Notes: generated from the letters alone by a model not told the origin. A stretch of DNA of 8,252 nt from Gammaproteobacteria bacterium (GCA_029859085.1 JAOUDU010000092.1:1-8252); one strand, 5' to 3'; counted from the first letter of the stretch, positions 1 to 6,752 are shown. Numbers and translations: made by a program.

Positions 1-68
1 AAACCCCCGACGGCCAGATCGACCTGGGCGCCCAGCACAACAGGATAGTGCCGCAGGCTGCATCGTGA
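1..68 (+). CDS. C-terminal tail of an unidentified protein (5' end outside window)
   Basis: An open frame enters from the left edge and ends at the TGA at 66-68. It encodes about 21 residues ending ...GQIDLGAQHNRIVPQAAS. The codon use looks like that of the following gene, and the stop overlaps the GTG start of the monooxygenase in a GTGA arrangement. This is typical of co-transcribed, translationally coupled genes, so the protein probably belongs to the same pathway as the flavoprotein. The visible stretch is too short for me to assign a family, and I do not name one. Existence as a real gene is supported mainly by the overlap. Confidence 0.55.
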   Translation, partial: TPDGQIDLGAQHNRIVPQAAS

Positions 69-1609
69 GCGCGTCGGCCAGTACCAGCGTACTGATCGTC
101 GGTGCCGGTCCGGTCGGCCTCACCCTGGCCAACCTGCTGGGATCGGAGGGCGTGGCGACGCTGCTGGTGGAGCGCAATCCCGGCTGCGTGCCGGAGCCCC
201 GGGCGGTGGCGCTGGACGGGGAATCCCTGCGCACCCTGCAGGCCGCCGGCCTGGCCGATACGGTGCTGGGCGATATCCGCCAGGGATTTGTCGCCGACTA
301 CATCAACGGTGACGGCGTCCTCCTGTTCAGCACGGACCTGACCGCGCGCCCCTATGGCTTCTGCCTGCAGAACAGCTTCGACCAGCCGACCCTCGAGCGG
401 CAATTGCTGGCGGGACTGTCGCGTTTCCCCTGCGTGAGTGTGCGGCACAATACCGAGCTCACCCGCTTCGAGCAGGACGCCGACGGGGTCACTGCAGTAC
501 TGCGCGAAGGTAACGGCGGTGAACTCACTACACGCGCTGCATATATGGTGGGCTGCGACGGGGGCCGCTCCAGCGTGCGCCAGGGCCTGGGTATCGCGAT
601 GGCGGGAGACCGCCTGCCGCAGCAATGGCTGGTGATCGATACCGTGGATACCCACCTGGGCGAGGAGCCCGCCTGTCGTTTCTATTGCGACCCACGACGC
701 CCCGCGATGACGATTATCCGTCCCGGTGCCGAGCGCCGCTGGGAGTGGATGCTGGTGGGCGATGAGCGCAGTGAAGACCTGCTGGAGGATGCGCGCATCA
801 GGGAACTGCTCGCGGCGCACACCGACCCGGACAAGGTAGGGGTATACCGCAAGTGCGTCTACAGCTTCAGCGCGGTGGTGGCCGAGCGCTTCAGCAAGGG
901 CCGTGTATTCCTGGCCGGGGATGCCGCGCACATGACCCCTCCCTTCGCCGGCCAGGGCCTGAACGCGGGCATCCGCGACGTGCGCAACCTGTCCTGGAAA
1001 CTGGCGCAGGTGCTCGCAGGTACCCTGCCCGTCGACCTGCTGGCTACCTATGACCTGGAGCGCCGCGAGGCGGCCAAAGCCATCGTTGACCTGGCGGTGG
1101 CACTGGGCGACCAGATCCAGCCCACCGACCCCGTGGCCGCCGCCGCGCGCGATGCAATGTTCGCAGGGCTCAATACCGACCCCGCTGCCGCCGCGGGCTT
1201 CGGCGCCGACGCCGTGGCACCGCTGAGCGATGTTCGCCTGCCGCGAGGCTGGTTTATGGCGGACGGCAGCGGCGGGCGCATGTTGCCCCAGCCGCGGGTA
1301 ACGGGCGCGGGCGGCGAGGTGCTGCTGGACGAGTTACTGGGCCCGGGTTTTACCGCGCTGGTTCCGGCAGCGGCCGCGGTGCCTTCCGACGTGAGGTCGC
1401 ATCGGCTGTGGCAGGCGATGGCCCCGACGCTGCTTCACCCGGGTGATTGCGGCGGCGACCTGTCACTGGCGGGTTTCCTGCAGGGCGATGAACCGGCGAT
1501 CACCGTGGTGCGGCCCGACCGCTTCGTGCTGGCCCGGATCCCGCTGGCCACTGGCGCAACCGCCGTTCTGGACACGTTGGGGGCGGCGCTGGTGCCGCCC
1601 GGAACCTGA
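65..1609 (+). CDS. FAD-dependent aromatic-ring hydroxylase-type monooxygenase (MhpA/PheA/TfdB-like)
   Basis: A cytoplasmic class A flavoprotein monooxygenase that would use NAD(P)H and O2 to hydroxylate an aromatic or related ring. Seen in the 514-residue product: an N-terminal Rossmann dinucleotide site GAGPVG (residues 13-18) with the ribose-binding acidic residue E36; the DG motif with D165-G166 in GCDGGRSSVRQ; and the second FAD motif GRVFLAGDAAH (G285-D286), followed by PPFAGQGLNAGIRD, a signature of the MhpA/PheA group. From about residue 395 the tail matches the thioredoxin-like C-terminal domain of these enzymes (GRMLPQPRV near 420, ITVVRPDRFVLA near 480). Length is slightly under the roughly 550 of E. 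coli MhpA. The GTG start at 65 is chosen because the dinucleotide site follows immediately and because it overlaps the upstream stop by four bases; GCAGG lies seven bases upstream as a weak ribosome site. The substrate cannot be read from the sequence: 3-hydroxyphenylpropionate, phenols or a polyketide-like ring are all possible. It ends three bases before a convergent gene, with no room for a terminator. Confidence 0.9.
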   Translation: MSASASTSVLIVGAGPVGLTLANLLGSEGVATLLVERNPGCVPEPRAVALDGESLRTLQAAGLADTVLGDIRQGFVADYINGDGVLLFSTDLTARPYGFCLQNSFDQPTLERQLLAGLSRFPCVSVRHNTELTRFEQDADGVTAVLREGNGGELTTRAAYMVGCDGGRSSVRQGLGIAMAGDRLPQQWLVIDTVDTHLGEEPACRFYCDPRRPAMTIIRPGAERRWEWMLVGDERSEDLLEDARIRELLAAHTDPDKVGVYRKCVYSFSAVVAERFSKGRVFLAGDAAHMTPPFAGQGLNAGIRDVRNLSWKLAQVLAGTLPVDLLATYDLERREAAKAIVDLAVALGDQIQPTDPVAAAARDAMFAGLNTDPAAAAGFGADAVAPLSDVRLPRGWFMADGSGGRMLPQPRVTGAGGEVLLDELLGPGFTALVPAAAAVPSDVRSHRLWQAMAPTLLHPGDCGGDLSLAGFLQGDEPAITVVRPDRFVLARIPLATGATAVLDTLGAALVPPGT

Positions 1610-1612
1610 CCG

Positions 1613-1987
1613 CTAGCCCTCGTGCTCGATGATCACCGGGTCGCGCCGGTTCTGGAGACTCCGATTTGAGTCCATGGCCAGCCACAGGGCGCGCAATATA
1701 TTCACCGCCGCCATGCTCAGGTGCTGTTCCGCCGCCCCCAGGGCAAGGTTCGCGGCCTGCTGCTTCTGGGCCGGGCTCAGGTGGGCCGCTTTCCGGCTCA
1801 TCTCGGCATCGACGCTGCTGAGCAACTGCTCGATCTCCCGGGCCACCTCGTCCGAGGCCTGGCGGACTTCCCGCAGGAAATGGTCGATATCCCCGGGCAT
1901 GGAGACCGCGGCCTTTGCCCCCCGGAGCGTCATTCGCGCGGGCAGGGTGGCGAGGTCGAAGCCGATTGAAACCATTTTTCCAAGCAT
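1613..1987 (-). CDS. Small helical protein of unknown function (phasin-like in character)
   Basis: The product is 124 residues, and I do not recognise a named family. After a short hydrophobic start (MLGKMVSIGFDLATLPARM) comes LRGAKAAVSMPGDIDHFLREVRQ. From about residue 35 to 105 it is charged, alanine- and glutamine-rich and apparently all alpha-helical (SDEVAREIEQLLSSVDAEM..., SPAQKQQAANLALGAAEQHL...), ending in a basic/acidic tail. There is no signal peptide and no clear membrane segment. The amphipathic helical character recalls phasins or other surface-coating helical proteins, but that is only a resemblance. The frame is open back to a TTG at 2021-2023; I chose the ATG at 1985-1987 because GGAGGA (1997-2002) lies nine bases upstream and because the TTG falls within the candidate -10 box. 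It lies downstream of the PGPGW-like gene on the same strand with a 58-base gap, and converges on the monooxygenase gene. Confidence 0.75.
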   Translation of the reverse strand: MLGKMVSIGFDLATLPARMTLRGAKAAVSMPGDIDHFLREVRQASDEVAREIEQLLSSVDAEMSRKAAHLSPAQKQQAANLALGAAEQHLSMAAVNILRALWLAMDSNRSLQNRRDPVIIEHEG

Positions 1988-2022
1988 GGGAGCGGGTCCT
2001 CCGGGGACGTGCCGTGCCGGCA

Positions 2023-2051
2023 ATTATAAAGCCTGGATGTGCGGATTAGTA
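2023..2051 (-). promoter_or_regulatory. Candidate sigma70 promoter for the small helical protein gene
   Basis: On the minus strand a perfect TATAAT occupies 2028-2023. The -35 position, about 17 bases upstream, is poor (TACTAA at 2051-2046, overlapping the stop of the upstream gene). Transcription would begin near 2016, leaving an untranslated leader of about 28 bases that contains the GGAGGA ribosome site. The perfect -10 in an otherwise GC-rich stretch is the main evidence; the weak -35 limits confidence. Confidence 0.4.
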
Positions 2052-2453
2052 CGCCGGCGGGTCAAAAGGTAAATGGCCGCCGCGGCGGCGCAGCCAGTTG
2101 AGGGCGGCCAGTACCCCGGGGCGCCCCACCAGCCAGCGCTCCAGCTGGTACTTGCCGGGAAAATTCATCAGCAGCAGCCCCACCAGCAGGGTCAGCAGGC
2201 CCTGTCCAGGGGTGACCAGCATGATCACCCCCAACAGTACCAACAGCGCCCCGACCAGGTTCTTGATGCCACCCAGCACAAGCGCAAACCAGGGCTCTCC
2301 CCCCCAGGCACGCCAGACCGCCCGGTGCGCCTGGTTGAAGTAGTCATGGGGCAGGCGCGCCACTACCCAGGGCACACCCACGACGGTGGCGACCAGGCCC
2401 GCCAGGGACAGGCCACTGGCCCAGAACAACAAGACTTCAAGATGAGCATCCAT
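2046..2453 (-). CDS. Small inner-membrane protein, PGPGW-like
   Basis: A 135-residue membrane protein of unknown function. Hydrophobic segments lie at about residues 7-30 and 58-80, and the motif TPGQG (81-85) is followed by a third hydrophobic stretch, LLTLLVGLLLMNFPGK. This proline/glycine hairpin between two hydrophobic stretches resembles the putative transmembrane PGPGW family, in which PGPGW is the usual form; here it is degenerate. The C-terminal part (ERWLVGRPGVLAALNWLRRRGG) is basic and probably cytoplasmic. No Shine-Dalgarno of note precedes the ATG at 2451-2453; a TAGAAT at 2465-2460 could be a -10 box very close to the start, giving a nearly leaderless message. It is divergent from the DUF2860-like gene and precedes the small helical protein gene on the same strand. 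Annotation as a membrane protein is firm; the family call is moderate. Confidence 0.75.
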   Translation of the reverse strand: MDAHLEVLLFWASGLSLAGLVATVVGVPWVVARLPHDYFNQAHRAVWRAWGGEPWFALVLGGIKNLVGALLVLLGVIMLVTPGQGLLTLLVGLLLMNFPGKYQLERWLVGRPGVLAALNWLRRRGGHLPFDPPAY

Positions 2454-2503
2454 GTGGCTATTCTAACCAATGTCCGTGAGGGCTTTGTAAATATTACCAA
2501 TCC

Positions 2504-2545
2504 GGGAATCTCAGGCCATATAGCCTGACGGAATCGGGGTAAAAT
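2504..2545. promoter_or_regulatory. Palindrome and candidate promoter in the divergent intergenic region
   Basis: The 174 bases between the divergent genes contain a perfect inverted repeat, TCAGGC (2511-2516) and GCCTGA (2523-2528) around CATATA. Immediately outside it are two direct copies of GGAATC (2505-2510 and 2530-2535). Downstream, TAAAAT at 2540-2545 is a good -10 box for the plus-strand gene, and a -35 at 17-base spacing would fall on CATATA inside the palindrome. A protein bound to the palindrome would then overlap the -35, as in a repressor or activator site. The match to any known regulator was not recognised, so the role is inferred from geometry only. Confidence 0.35.
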
Positions 2546-2627
2546 GGCTTGATTCCACCGTGTTCAAACAGAAGTGGAATGCATGTTTATCCGCATCAAC
2601 CAGACGCATCCGTACAGGGGACAATTT

Positions 2628-3680
2628 ATGAGCGCAACACTGGTTTCAACACGCAAAGCACTTGCATCCGGCATAGCCCTCGCGCTGGGATGCGCAGTTG
2701 CCGCCTCCACCCAGGCGGCAGTCATCATACCCACCAAGGGCGGCTTCAGCGGTTACGTCAACGTCGGCGCCGGCGCGCTCTCCGTCAAATCGAATATGCT
2801 GGCCAGCATTGTGAACGGCAAGGTCGAGGTGGGTGACAAGCAGGTCAACAACCTCTCCGACGACCCCAACAACAGTAATGGCGGTGCCATCCCCGCGCTG
2901 AACTTCGAGCTCTCCTATACCTTCGCAGACTCCCGCACCCAGGTGTTTGTGGGTAACCTGCTGGAAAACTACGTCCAGTTTGACATGAGCACACTCGCGG
3001 GCGTACGCCAGGACATCGGCAGTGCCGGCCTTATCGGGGCCAGCCTGCAGACGACGAGCGTCGATACCCAGGTGTGGAGCGACCCCTACCTGACCAACGC
3101 CAAGCGCGATGATACCGACCGCACCAGCAAGGGATACCGGGTATTCTGGCAGCAGTTCATGAGCAGCGGACTGGAAGTCAGGTACACCGCGACCGAAATA
3201 GATATAGACAAGGAGCGCAGCGGCGAGAGCCTGGCGCTGAGCACTGCGCAACGCCACCTGCTGGATCGCAACGGCGACGTTGACCGCTTCGATATGCTTT
3301 ATGAGTTCTCTTCGCAGGACGAGCGCCACATGGTCACTCCCGGGCTCGCCTATATCGACAGGGGCCTCGACGGCAACGCCATGGCCAATGATGGCGGCAA
3401 CGTCTCCCTGAACTATATCTACAAGTACGATGACAACTGGCGCTACGTGGTAAACGCCGCCTATGGCAAGTTCGACTACAAGGAAGCGAACCCGATCTAC
3501 GCCTTCAAAGACAGCGTGGACGAATACGGCGTGAGTGGCACCGTATTTTATACCGAGCCCTTCGGCTGGAAGGACTGGTCTTTCAACGCCACCGCCGGCT
3601 GGTATGAAGAGGACCACGATATCGATTTTTACGATACCCAGGTAGGTGTTGTCGTTTTCGGTATGTTGCGCAAGTTCTGA
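2628..3680 (+). CDS. Outer-membrane beta-barrel protein, DUF2860-like
   Basis: A secreted protein of 350 residues with an N-terminal Sec signal peptide (basic STRK at 7-10, hydrophobic core ALASGIALALGCAVAA, AxA-type cleavage near STQA-A at residue 30). The mature part begins with GGFSGYVNVGAGALSVKSN, characteristic of the DUF2860 family of marine gammaproteobacterial proteins. It continues with alternating aromatic and polar strands (FELSYTFADSRTQVFVGN, YRVFWQQFMSSGLEVRYTATE, WRYVVNAAYGKFDY, WSFNATAGWYEED) and ends in phenylalanine (GMLRKF), as outer-membrane barrels inserted by the BAM machinery usually do. Function is unknown; a porin-like or surface role is plausible. The frame is open upstream to a GTG at 2574 and an ATG at 2583, but the ATG at 2628 directly precedes the signal peptide and has AGGGGA (2616-2621) six bases upstream, so it is preferred. 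A stem-loop follows the stop. The gene stands alone as a transcription unit between a divergent gene and a hairpin. Confidence 0.82.
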   Translation: MSATLVSTRKALASGIALALGCAVAASTQAAVIIPTKGGFSGYVNVGAGALSVKSNMLASIVNGKVEVGDKQVNNLSDDPNNSNGGAIPALNFELSYTFADSRTQVFVGNLLENYVQFDMSTLAGVRQDIGSAGLIGASLQTTSVDTQVWSDPYLTNAKRDDTDRTSKGYRVFWQQFMSSGLEVRYTATEIDIDKERSGESLALSTAQRHLLDRNGDVDRFDMLYEFSSQDERHMVTPGLAYIDRGLDGNAMANDGGNVSLNYIYKYDDNWRYVVNAAYGKFDYKEANPIYAFKDSVDEYGVSGTVFYTEPFGWKDWSFNATAGWYEEDHDIDFYDTQVGVVVFGMLRKF

Positions 3681-3690
3681 TCGCGGTTCC

Positions 3691-3722
3691 AGGCGCAGGC
3701 TCTCCTGGCAGAGCCTGTGCCT
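3691..3722 (+). terminator. Stem-loop terminator after the DUF2860-like gene
   Basis: A 13-bp stem begins 11 bases after the stop. Its left arm is 3691-3703 and its right arm 3710-3722, with one G-U pair (3695/3718) and a six-base loop CCTGGC. The following bases (TTCCACCTTCC) are pyrimidine-rich but not a true T tract, so termination may be partial, or the hairpin may mainly protect the 3' end of the message. Confidence 0.65.
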
Positions 3723-3754
3723 TCCACCTTCCACACCCAACCCCGTTTTTCCGC

Positions 3755-3760
3755 TAAACT
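3755..3760 (+). promoter_or_regulatory. Candidate -10 box for the monooxygenase-transporter operon
   Basis: TAAACT at 3755-3760, within GCTAAACTGGCGC, is a plausible sigma70 -10 element between the stem-loop and the start of the flavin-dependent monooxygenase. No convincing -35 is seen at 16-18 bases upstream. Transcription from here would give a leader of about 26 bases with no purine-rich ribosome site before the ATG at 3793. Confidence 0.3.
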
Positions 3761-3792
3761 GGCGCAGCCTTACCAGCCAGCCGCCAAGCCCT

Positions 3793-4770
3793 ATGAAATT
3801 ATCCGTACTCGACCAGTCCCTCGCCCGCGCTCCCGACCAGGCGTCGACCGCGCTGCGCGAGACTATCGAGATGGCCACGTGGTGTGAGCAACTGGGTTAC
3901 GAGCGCTTCTGGGTGTCGGAACACCACGCTTTCCCGACAGTGGCGGGCAGCGCGCCGGAGGTGCTGCTGGCGGCCATCGGCGCAGCCACCAGTTCAATCC
4001 GCATCGGCTCGGGCGGCATCATGCTGCCCCATTACAGTGCCTACAAGGTGGCGGAGGTCTTTTCGCTGCTGGCCAACCTGTACCCCGGCCGGGTAGATCT
4101 CGGGGTCGGCCGGGCGCCCGGCGCCGACATGTCCACCGCGGTGGCACTGGCCACCGACGGGCGGCCGAAATTCGAGCGTTTTCCCGAGCTCGTGGCAAAG
4201 CTCAGCGACTACCTCTGGAGCGACCACCCGAGCCCGGTGGTGAGCCCGAAGGCGCCCGAACATATACCGCTGTGGATGCTCGGCTCCAGCCCGGACAGCG
4301 CAGTGCTGGCAGCGCAGCGCGGCCTGCCCTACAACCTCGGCCTGTTTATCAACCCCCAGGCGGACCCGCGCCTGATCGGGCTCTACAAGTCGCGGTTCCA
4401 GCCCAGCGCGATGCAGCCCGAACCCTATGCGATCCTGGCGACCAGCGTGTTCTGCGCCGATTCGGAAGAACAGGCCCGGGCCCTGCAACTGACCTACGAT
4501 CTCAACCTGTTCCGGTTCTTCTCGGGGCAATCCAATGGTTTGTCGCTGACACCCCAGCAGGCGCTGGCCTACCCTGTGGGTCCGCGGGAGCACGCCTTTA
4601 TCGCCAGCCGCCAGGACAGCCGCGCCGCGGGCACCCCGCAGCAGGTGCGCGAGCAGGTGGAGCAACTGGCCAGGCTCCACGACGCCGATGAAATCATGGC
4701 GGTGACCAATATGTACTACTTCGAGGACCGCAAGCACTCCTTCAAATTGCTCAAACAGGTGTTCGCTTGA
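3793..4770 (+). CDS. Luciferase-like flavin-dependent monooxygenase (YhbW/MsnO8 type)
   Basis: A soluble TIM-barrel oxidoreductase of the bacterial luciferase-like superfamily that would use reduced FMN and O2 on an unknown small substrate. Seen in the 325-residue product: the start MKLSVLDQS; YERFWVSEHHAFPTVAGSAPEVL with EHH at residues 43-45; IRIGSGGIMLPHYSAYKVAEVF (GSGG 72-75); LYPGRVDLGVGRAPGAD (PGR 98-100, GRAPG 106-110); then IPLWMLGSSPDSAVLAAQRGLPYNLGLF and a C-terminal AGTPQQVREQVEQLA followed by ADEIMAVTN. These are the landmarks of the group that includes E. coli YhbW (about 335 residues), so the protein is full length. The frame is open further upstream to 3646, but that part overlaps the preceding gene and the hairpin; the ATG at 3793 fits the family start exactly. 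There is no visible Shine-Dalgarno. Its stop overlaps the start of the MFS gene, so the two are translated together. The true substrate is unknown. Confidence 0.88.
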   Translation: MKLSVLDQSLARAPDQASTALRETIEMATWCEQLGYERFWVSEHHAFPTVAGSAPEVLLAAIGAATSSIRIGSGGIMLPHYSAYKVAEVFSLLANLYPGRVDLGVGRAPGADMSTAVALATDGRPKFERFPELVAKLSDYLWSDHPSPVVSPKAPEHIPLWMLGSSPDSAVLAAQRGLPYNLGLFINPQADPRLIGLYKSRFQPSAMQPEPYAILATSVFCADSEEQARALQLTYDLNLFRFFSGQSNGLSLTPQQALAYPVGPREHAFIASRQDSRAAGTPQQVREQVEQLARLHDADEIMAVTNMYYFEDRKHSFKLLKQVFA

Positions 4771-6038
4771 CGAAGCCGCAGGCAATGGAACCCGCGCGGT
4801 CCGAACCGGGGCAGGCGCCGTTGCCGAGCCGCCGCTACGCGTGGCTGGTGCTGGCGCTCACCTTCGGCCTGATGCTGTCCGATTACATGTCGCGCCAGGT
4901 CATCAATGCGGTTTTCCCGACCCTGAAGGCCGAGTGGGCCCTCACCGATAGCCAGCTGGGTATGCTGGTCAGCGTGGTAGCGCTGCTGGTGGGGGTCATG
5001 TGCTTCCCGATTGCACTGCTTGCGGACAGGATCGGGCGCGTGAAAGCCGCAACCGCGATGGCGGTCATGTGGGGCATCGCCACCGTTGTCAGCGGGCTGA
5101 CAGGTAATTTCATGCAAATGCTGATTGCCCGCGCGCTGGTGGGACTCGGGGAAGCCGGTTACGGCGGTGCCGGCGGCGCAATCCTGGTCAGTGTCTTTCC
5201 GCCGCAGCAGCGCGCGACGGTTATTGGCGCCTTTTTCTCGGCGGGCCTGTTTGGCTCGGTGTTGGGTGTCGCCCTGGGGGGATTGATAGCACAGCACTTC
5301 GGCTGGCGCATGGCGTTCTTCTCAATCGGCGGTGCCGGCCTGCTGCTGGCGATCATCTACCCAATGGTTGTAAAGGAGCCGGTACGACCACCCCAAGCCA
5401 GCGTGGCGATGCCACTGCGCGGCGTGATCCGCGAGCTTTTCGCCACCCGTACCGCTCGCTGGAACTATATTGGCAGCGGCCTGCAAATGTTCGTGCAGGG
5501 ATCCCTGCTCGCCTGGCTTCCCAGTTTTTTCAACCGCCACCATGGCATGGACCTGGCCCAGGCCGCACTGTACGCGGCCTTCGTTTTACTGGTGGGCGCT
5601 GCAGGCATGATGGCCTGCGGTATCCTGGCCGACCGCGCCAGTATCCGCACGCCCAGCAACCGGCTGCGCCTGCCGGCGGTTTACGCGCTGCTGGCCTGCC
5701 CGCTGCTTATTACCGCCTTCACCATGCCGCCCGGGCCACTGCAAATCGCGATAATCGCCGCCGGGGCGTTTTTCACCGGCGGCCATGCGGGCCCCTGCGG
5801 CGCGGTCGCCACCGATGTCACCAACCCGGCGGTACACGCGACGGTGATTGCCACCGTGGCCCTGGCGAACAATATCCTGGGGCTGGCACCCGGCCCGTTC
5901 CTCACGGGCCTGCTGGCCGACCGGATTGAACTTCACCACGCACTCCAACTGATGCCGCTGGCAGGACTGGTTGCCGCCGCGTCTTTCCTGCGAGCCGCCC
6001 GCCACTATGACAGTGATCGATTCAGGGGGGAGGTATGA
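4767..6038 (+). CDS. Major facilitator superfamily transporter (spinster-like subgroup)
   Basis: A 423-residue inner-membrane secondary transporter with about 12 hydrophobic segments, the first at about residues 24-40. MFS motif A is present between segments 2 and 3 as LLADRIGRVK (D87-R88, G90-R91). ARALVGLGEAGYGG (121-134), FPPQQRATVIGAFFSAGLFGSVLG and FGWRMAFFSIGG (178-189) are like those of spinster-type and organic-anion MFS proteins; a second, weaker motif A (ILADRAS) occurs in the second half. The start is TTG at 4767, in a four-base TTGA overlap with the preceding stop. It has AGGTG (4757-4761) five bases upstream, better than the spacing before the ATG at 4785. Coupling to the flavin monooxygenase suggests uptake or export of that enzyme's substrate or product. 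Direction and cargo cannot be read from sequence. It is convergent with the beta-barrel gene, 51 bases apart. Confidence 0.88.
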   Translation: MTKPQAMEPARSEPGQAPLPSRRYAWLVLALTFGLMLSDYMSRQVINAVFPTLKAEWALTDSQLGMLVSVVALLVGVMCFPIALLADRIGRVKAATAMAVMWGIATVVSGLTGNFMQMLIARALVGLGEAGYGGAGGAILVSVFPPQQRATVIGAFFSAGLFGSVLGVALGGLIAQHFGWRMAFFSIGGAGLLLAIIYPMVVKEPVRPPQASVAMPLRGVIRELFATRTARWNYIGSGLQMFVQGSLLAWLPSFFNRHHGMDLAQAALYAAFVLLVGAAGMMACGILADRASIRTPSNRLRLPAVYALLACPLLITAFTMPPGPLQIAIIAAGAFFTGGHAGPCGAVATDVTNPAVHATVIATVALANNILGLAPGPFLTGLLADRIELHHALQLMPLAGLVAAASFLRAARHYDSDRFRGEV

Positions 6039-6060
6039 CGAAAGGGATGTCCTGTTGCGA

Positions 6061-6085
6061 CTGCCGCCAGCGAAAGCCGGTGCAG
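6061..6085 (-). terminator. Weak stem-loop after the beta-barrel protein gene
   Basis: On the minus strand, 4 bases after the stop, an outer CTGC/GCAG pair encloses a five-pair stem (CCGGC with GCTGG, one G-U) around a TTTC loop, separated by a small internal loop. No T tract follows. It would fold better in the minus-strand transcript, where the G-U pairs, than in the plus-strand one. It could end or protect that transcript, but the evidence is thin. Confidence 0.3.
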
Positions 6086-6089
6086 CGGG

Positions 6090-6752
6090 TCAGTATAATA
6101 TCCACCCCAGTTCCAGCAGCGCCGTATCCAGGGTGGGATCGAATTTACCCCCGTCTACCTCGAGGCGATTGACCCCGCCTTTGACAAACATGCCATTGCC
6201 GAACTCATAGCGCAGGCCAACACCGAAACTGTAAGCGAGTTCCGTTTCATTATAGCTGCGGGTATACCGTCGGCAGACATAACCCCACCAGGGATCCCAG
6301 TAGCAACCGGTCACACCCGACCCCTTCGAAACGTTTGAATCCACGTAGTTCCAGCCGATACCTGCCTCGGCATAGGGCGTAAAGGCGCCATCCAGAAAGT
6401 TCCAGGTGCCCTTAAACTGGCCACTGGACAGGGTCATCCTGTGGTCAATCGATACCAGGCCCTCTTCCGGGCTGAAAAAAGTAGCCTCGTAATCGGGCCT
6501 CGACCATGACAGGTTAAAACCCAGCGCGATATTCTGGTCGAGATTGTAGTTGAAGCCGACACCCACGCCGAAAGCGCTGTCCATATCGACCGAAGACCCG
6601 TTCTGGCCATTCACATTTTCGGAACCGGTGCGCAGGAACTGGACACTCGCCTCCATTTTTTGGGCGCGTTGCGGCCCCGCCGCCCACGCGCCGCTCGTTT
6701 GAACCAGGCAACCGCACAGCACTGCTGCGGACAAAAATCCGTATCGATTCAT
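6090..6752 (-). CDS. Small outer-membrane beta-barrel protein with a two-cysteine aromatic loop
   Basis: A 220-residue secreted protein of the OmpW/OmpA-like eight-strand barrel type. A signal peptide MNRYGFLSAAVLCGCLVQTSGAWA is followed by a likely cut after residue 24 (AWA-A). The mature chain has alternating amphipathic strands (MEASVQFLRTG, AFGVGVGFNYNLDQNIALGFNLSW, GQFKGTWNFLDGAFTPYAEAGIGWNYVD, LAYSFGVGLRYEFGNGMFVKGGVNRLEV) and ends ALLELGWILY, with an aromatic last residue. Between two strands is a loop with C150 and C160 enclosing YWDPWWGYV, which probably forms a disulfide in the periplasm or at the surface. The frame is open to 6869, overlapping soxG, but the ATG at 6752 fits the signal peptide and has AGAAGAG seven bases upstream. 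Cysteines at 13 and 15 lie within the signal peptide; the context LCGC is not a good lipobox. Function is unknown. It follows soxG by 80 bases and could be on the same transcript. Confidence 0.82.
   Translation of the reverse strand: MNRYGFLSAAVLCGCLVQTSGAWAAGPQRAQKMEASVQFLRTGSENVNGQNGSSVDMDSAFGVGVGFNYNLDQNIALGFNLSWSRPDYEATFFSPEEGLVSIDHRMTLSSGQFKGTWNFLDGAFTPYAEAGIGWNYVDSNVSKGSGVTGCYWDPWWGYVCRRYTRSYNETELAYSFGVGLRYEFGNGMFVKGGVNRLEVDGGKFDPTLDTALLELGWILY

Noticed and set aside
1629..2072. A 147-codon plus-strand open frame opposite the small helical protein gene
   Set aside because: It is arginine-, alanine- and cysteine-rich with no coherent fold. The opposite frame has a strong ribosome site and promoter and a consistent helical pattern.
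2073..2528. A 151-codon plus-strand open frame opposite the PGPGW-like gene
   Set aside because: Its glutamine- and proline-rich product is the mirror of hydrophobic leucine-rich coding on the minus strand; it has no start signals and runs into the intergenic palindrome.
2646..3878. A 410-codon open frame on the minus strand opposite the DUF2860-like gene
   Set aside because: Its product is valine-, alanine- and glycine-rich with no recognisable domain. It arises from the codon pattern of the real plus-strand gene, which has a signal peptide, barrel strands and a terminal phenylalanine.
3994..4785. A 263-codon minus-strand open frame opposite the luciferase-like gene
   Set aside because: It lacks any family signature and lies entirely opposite a gene with a clear conserved motif set; high GC favours long antisense open frames.
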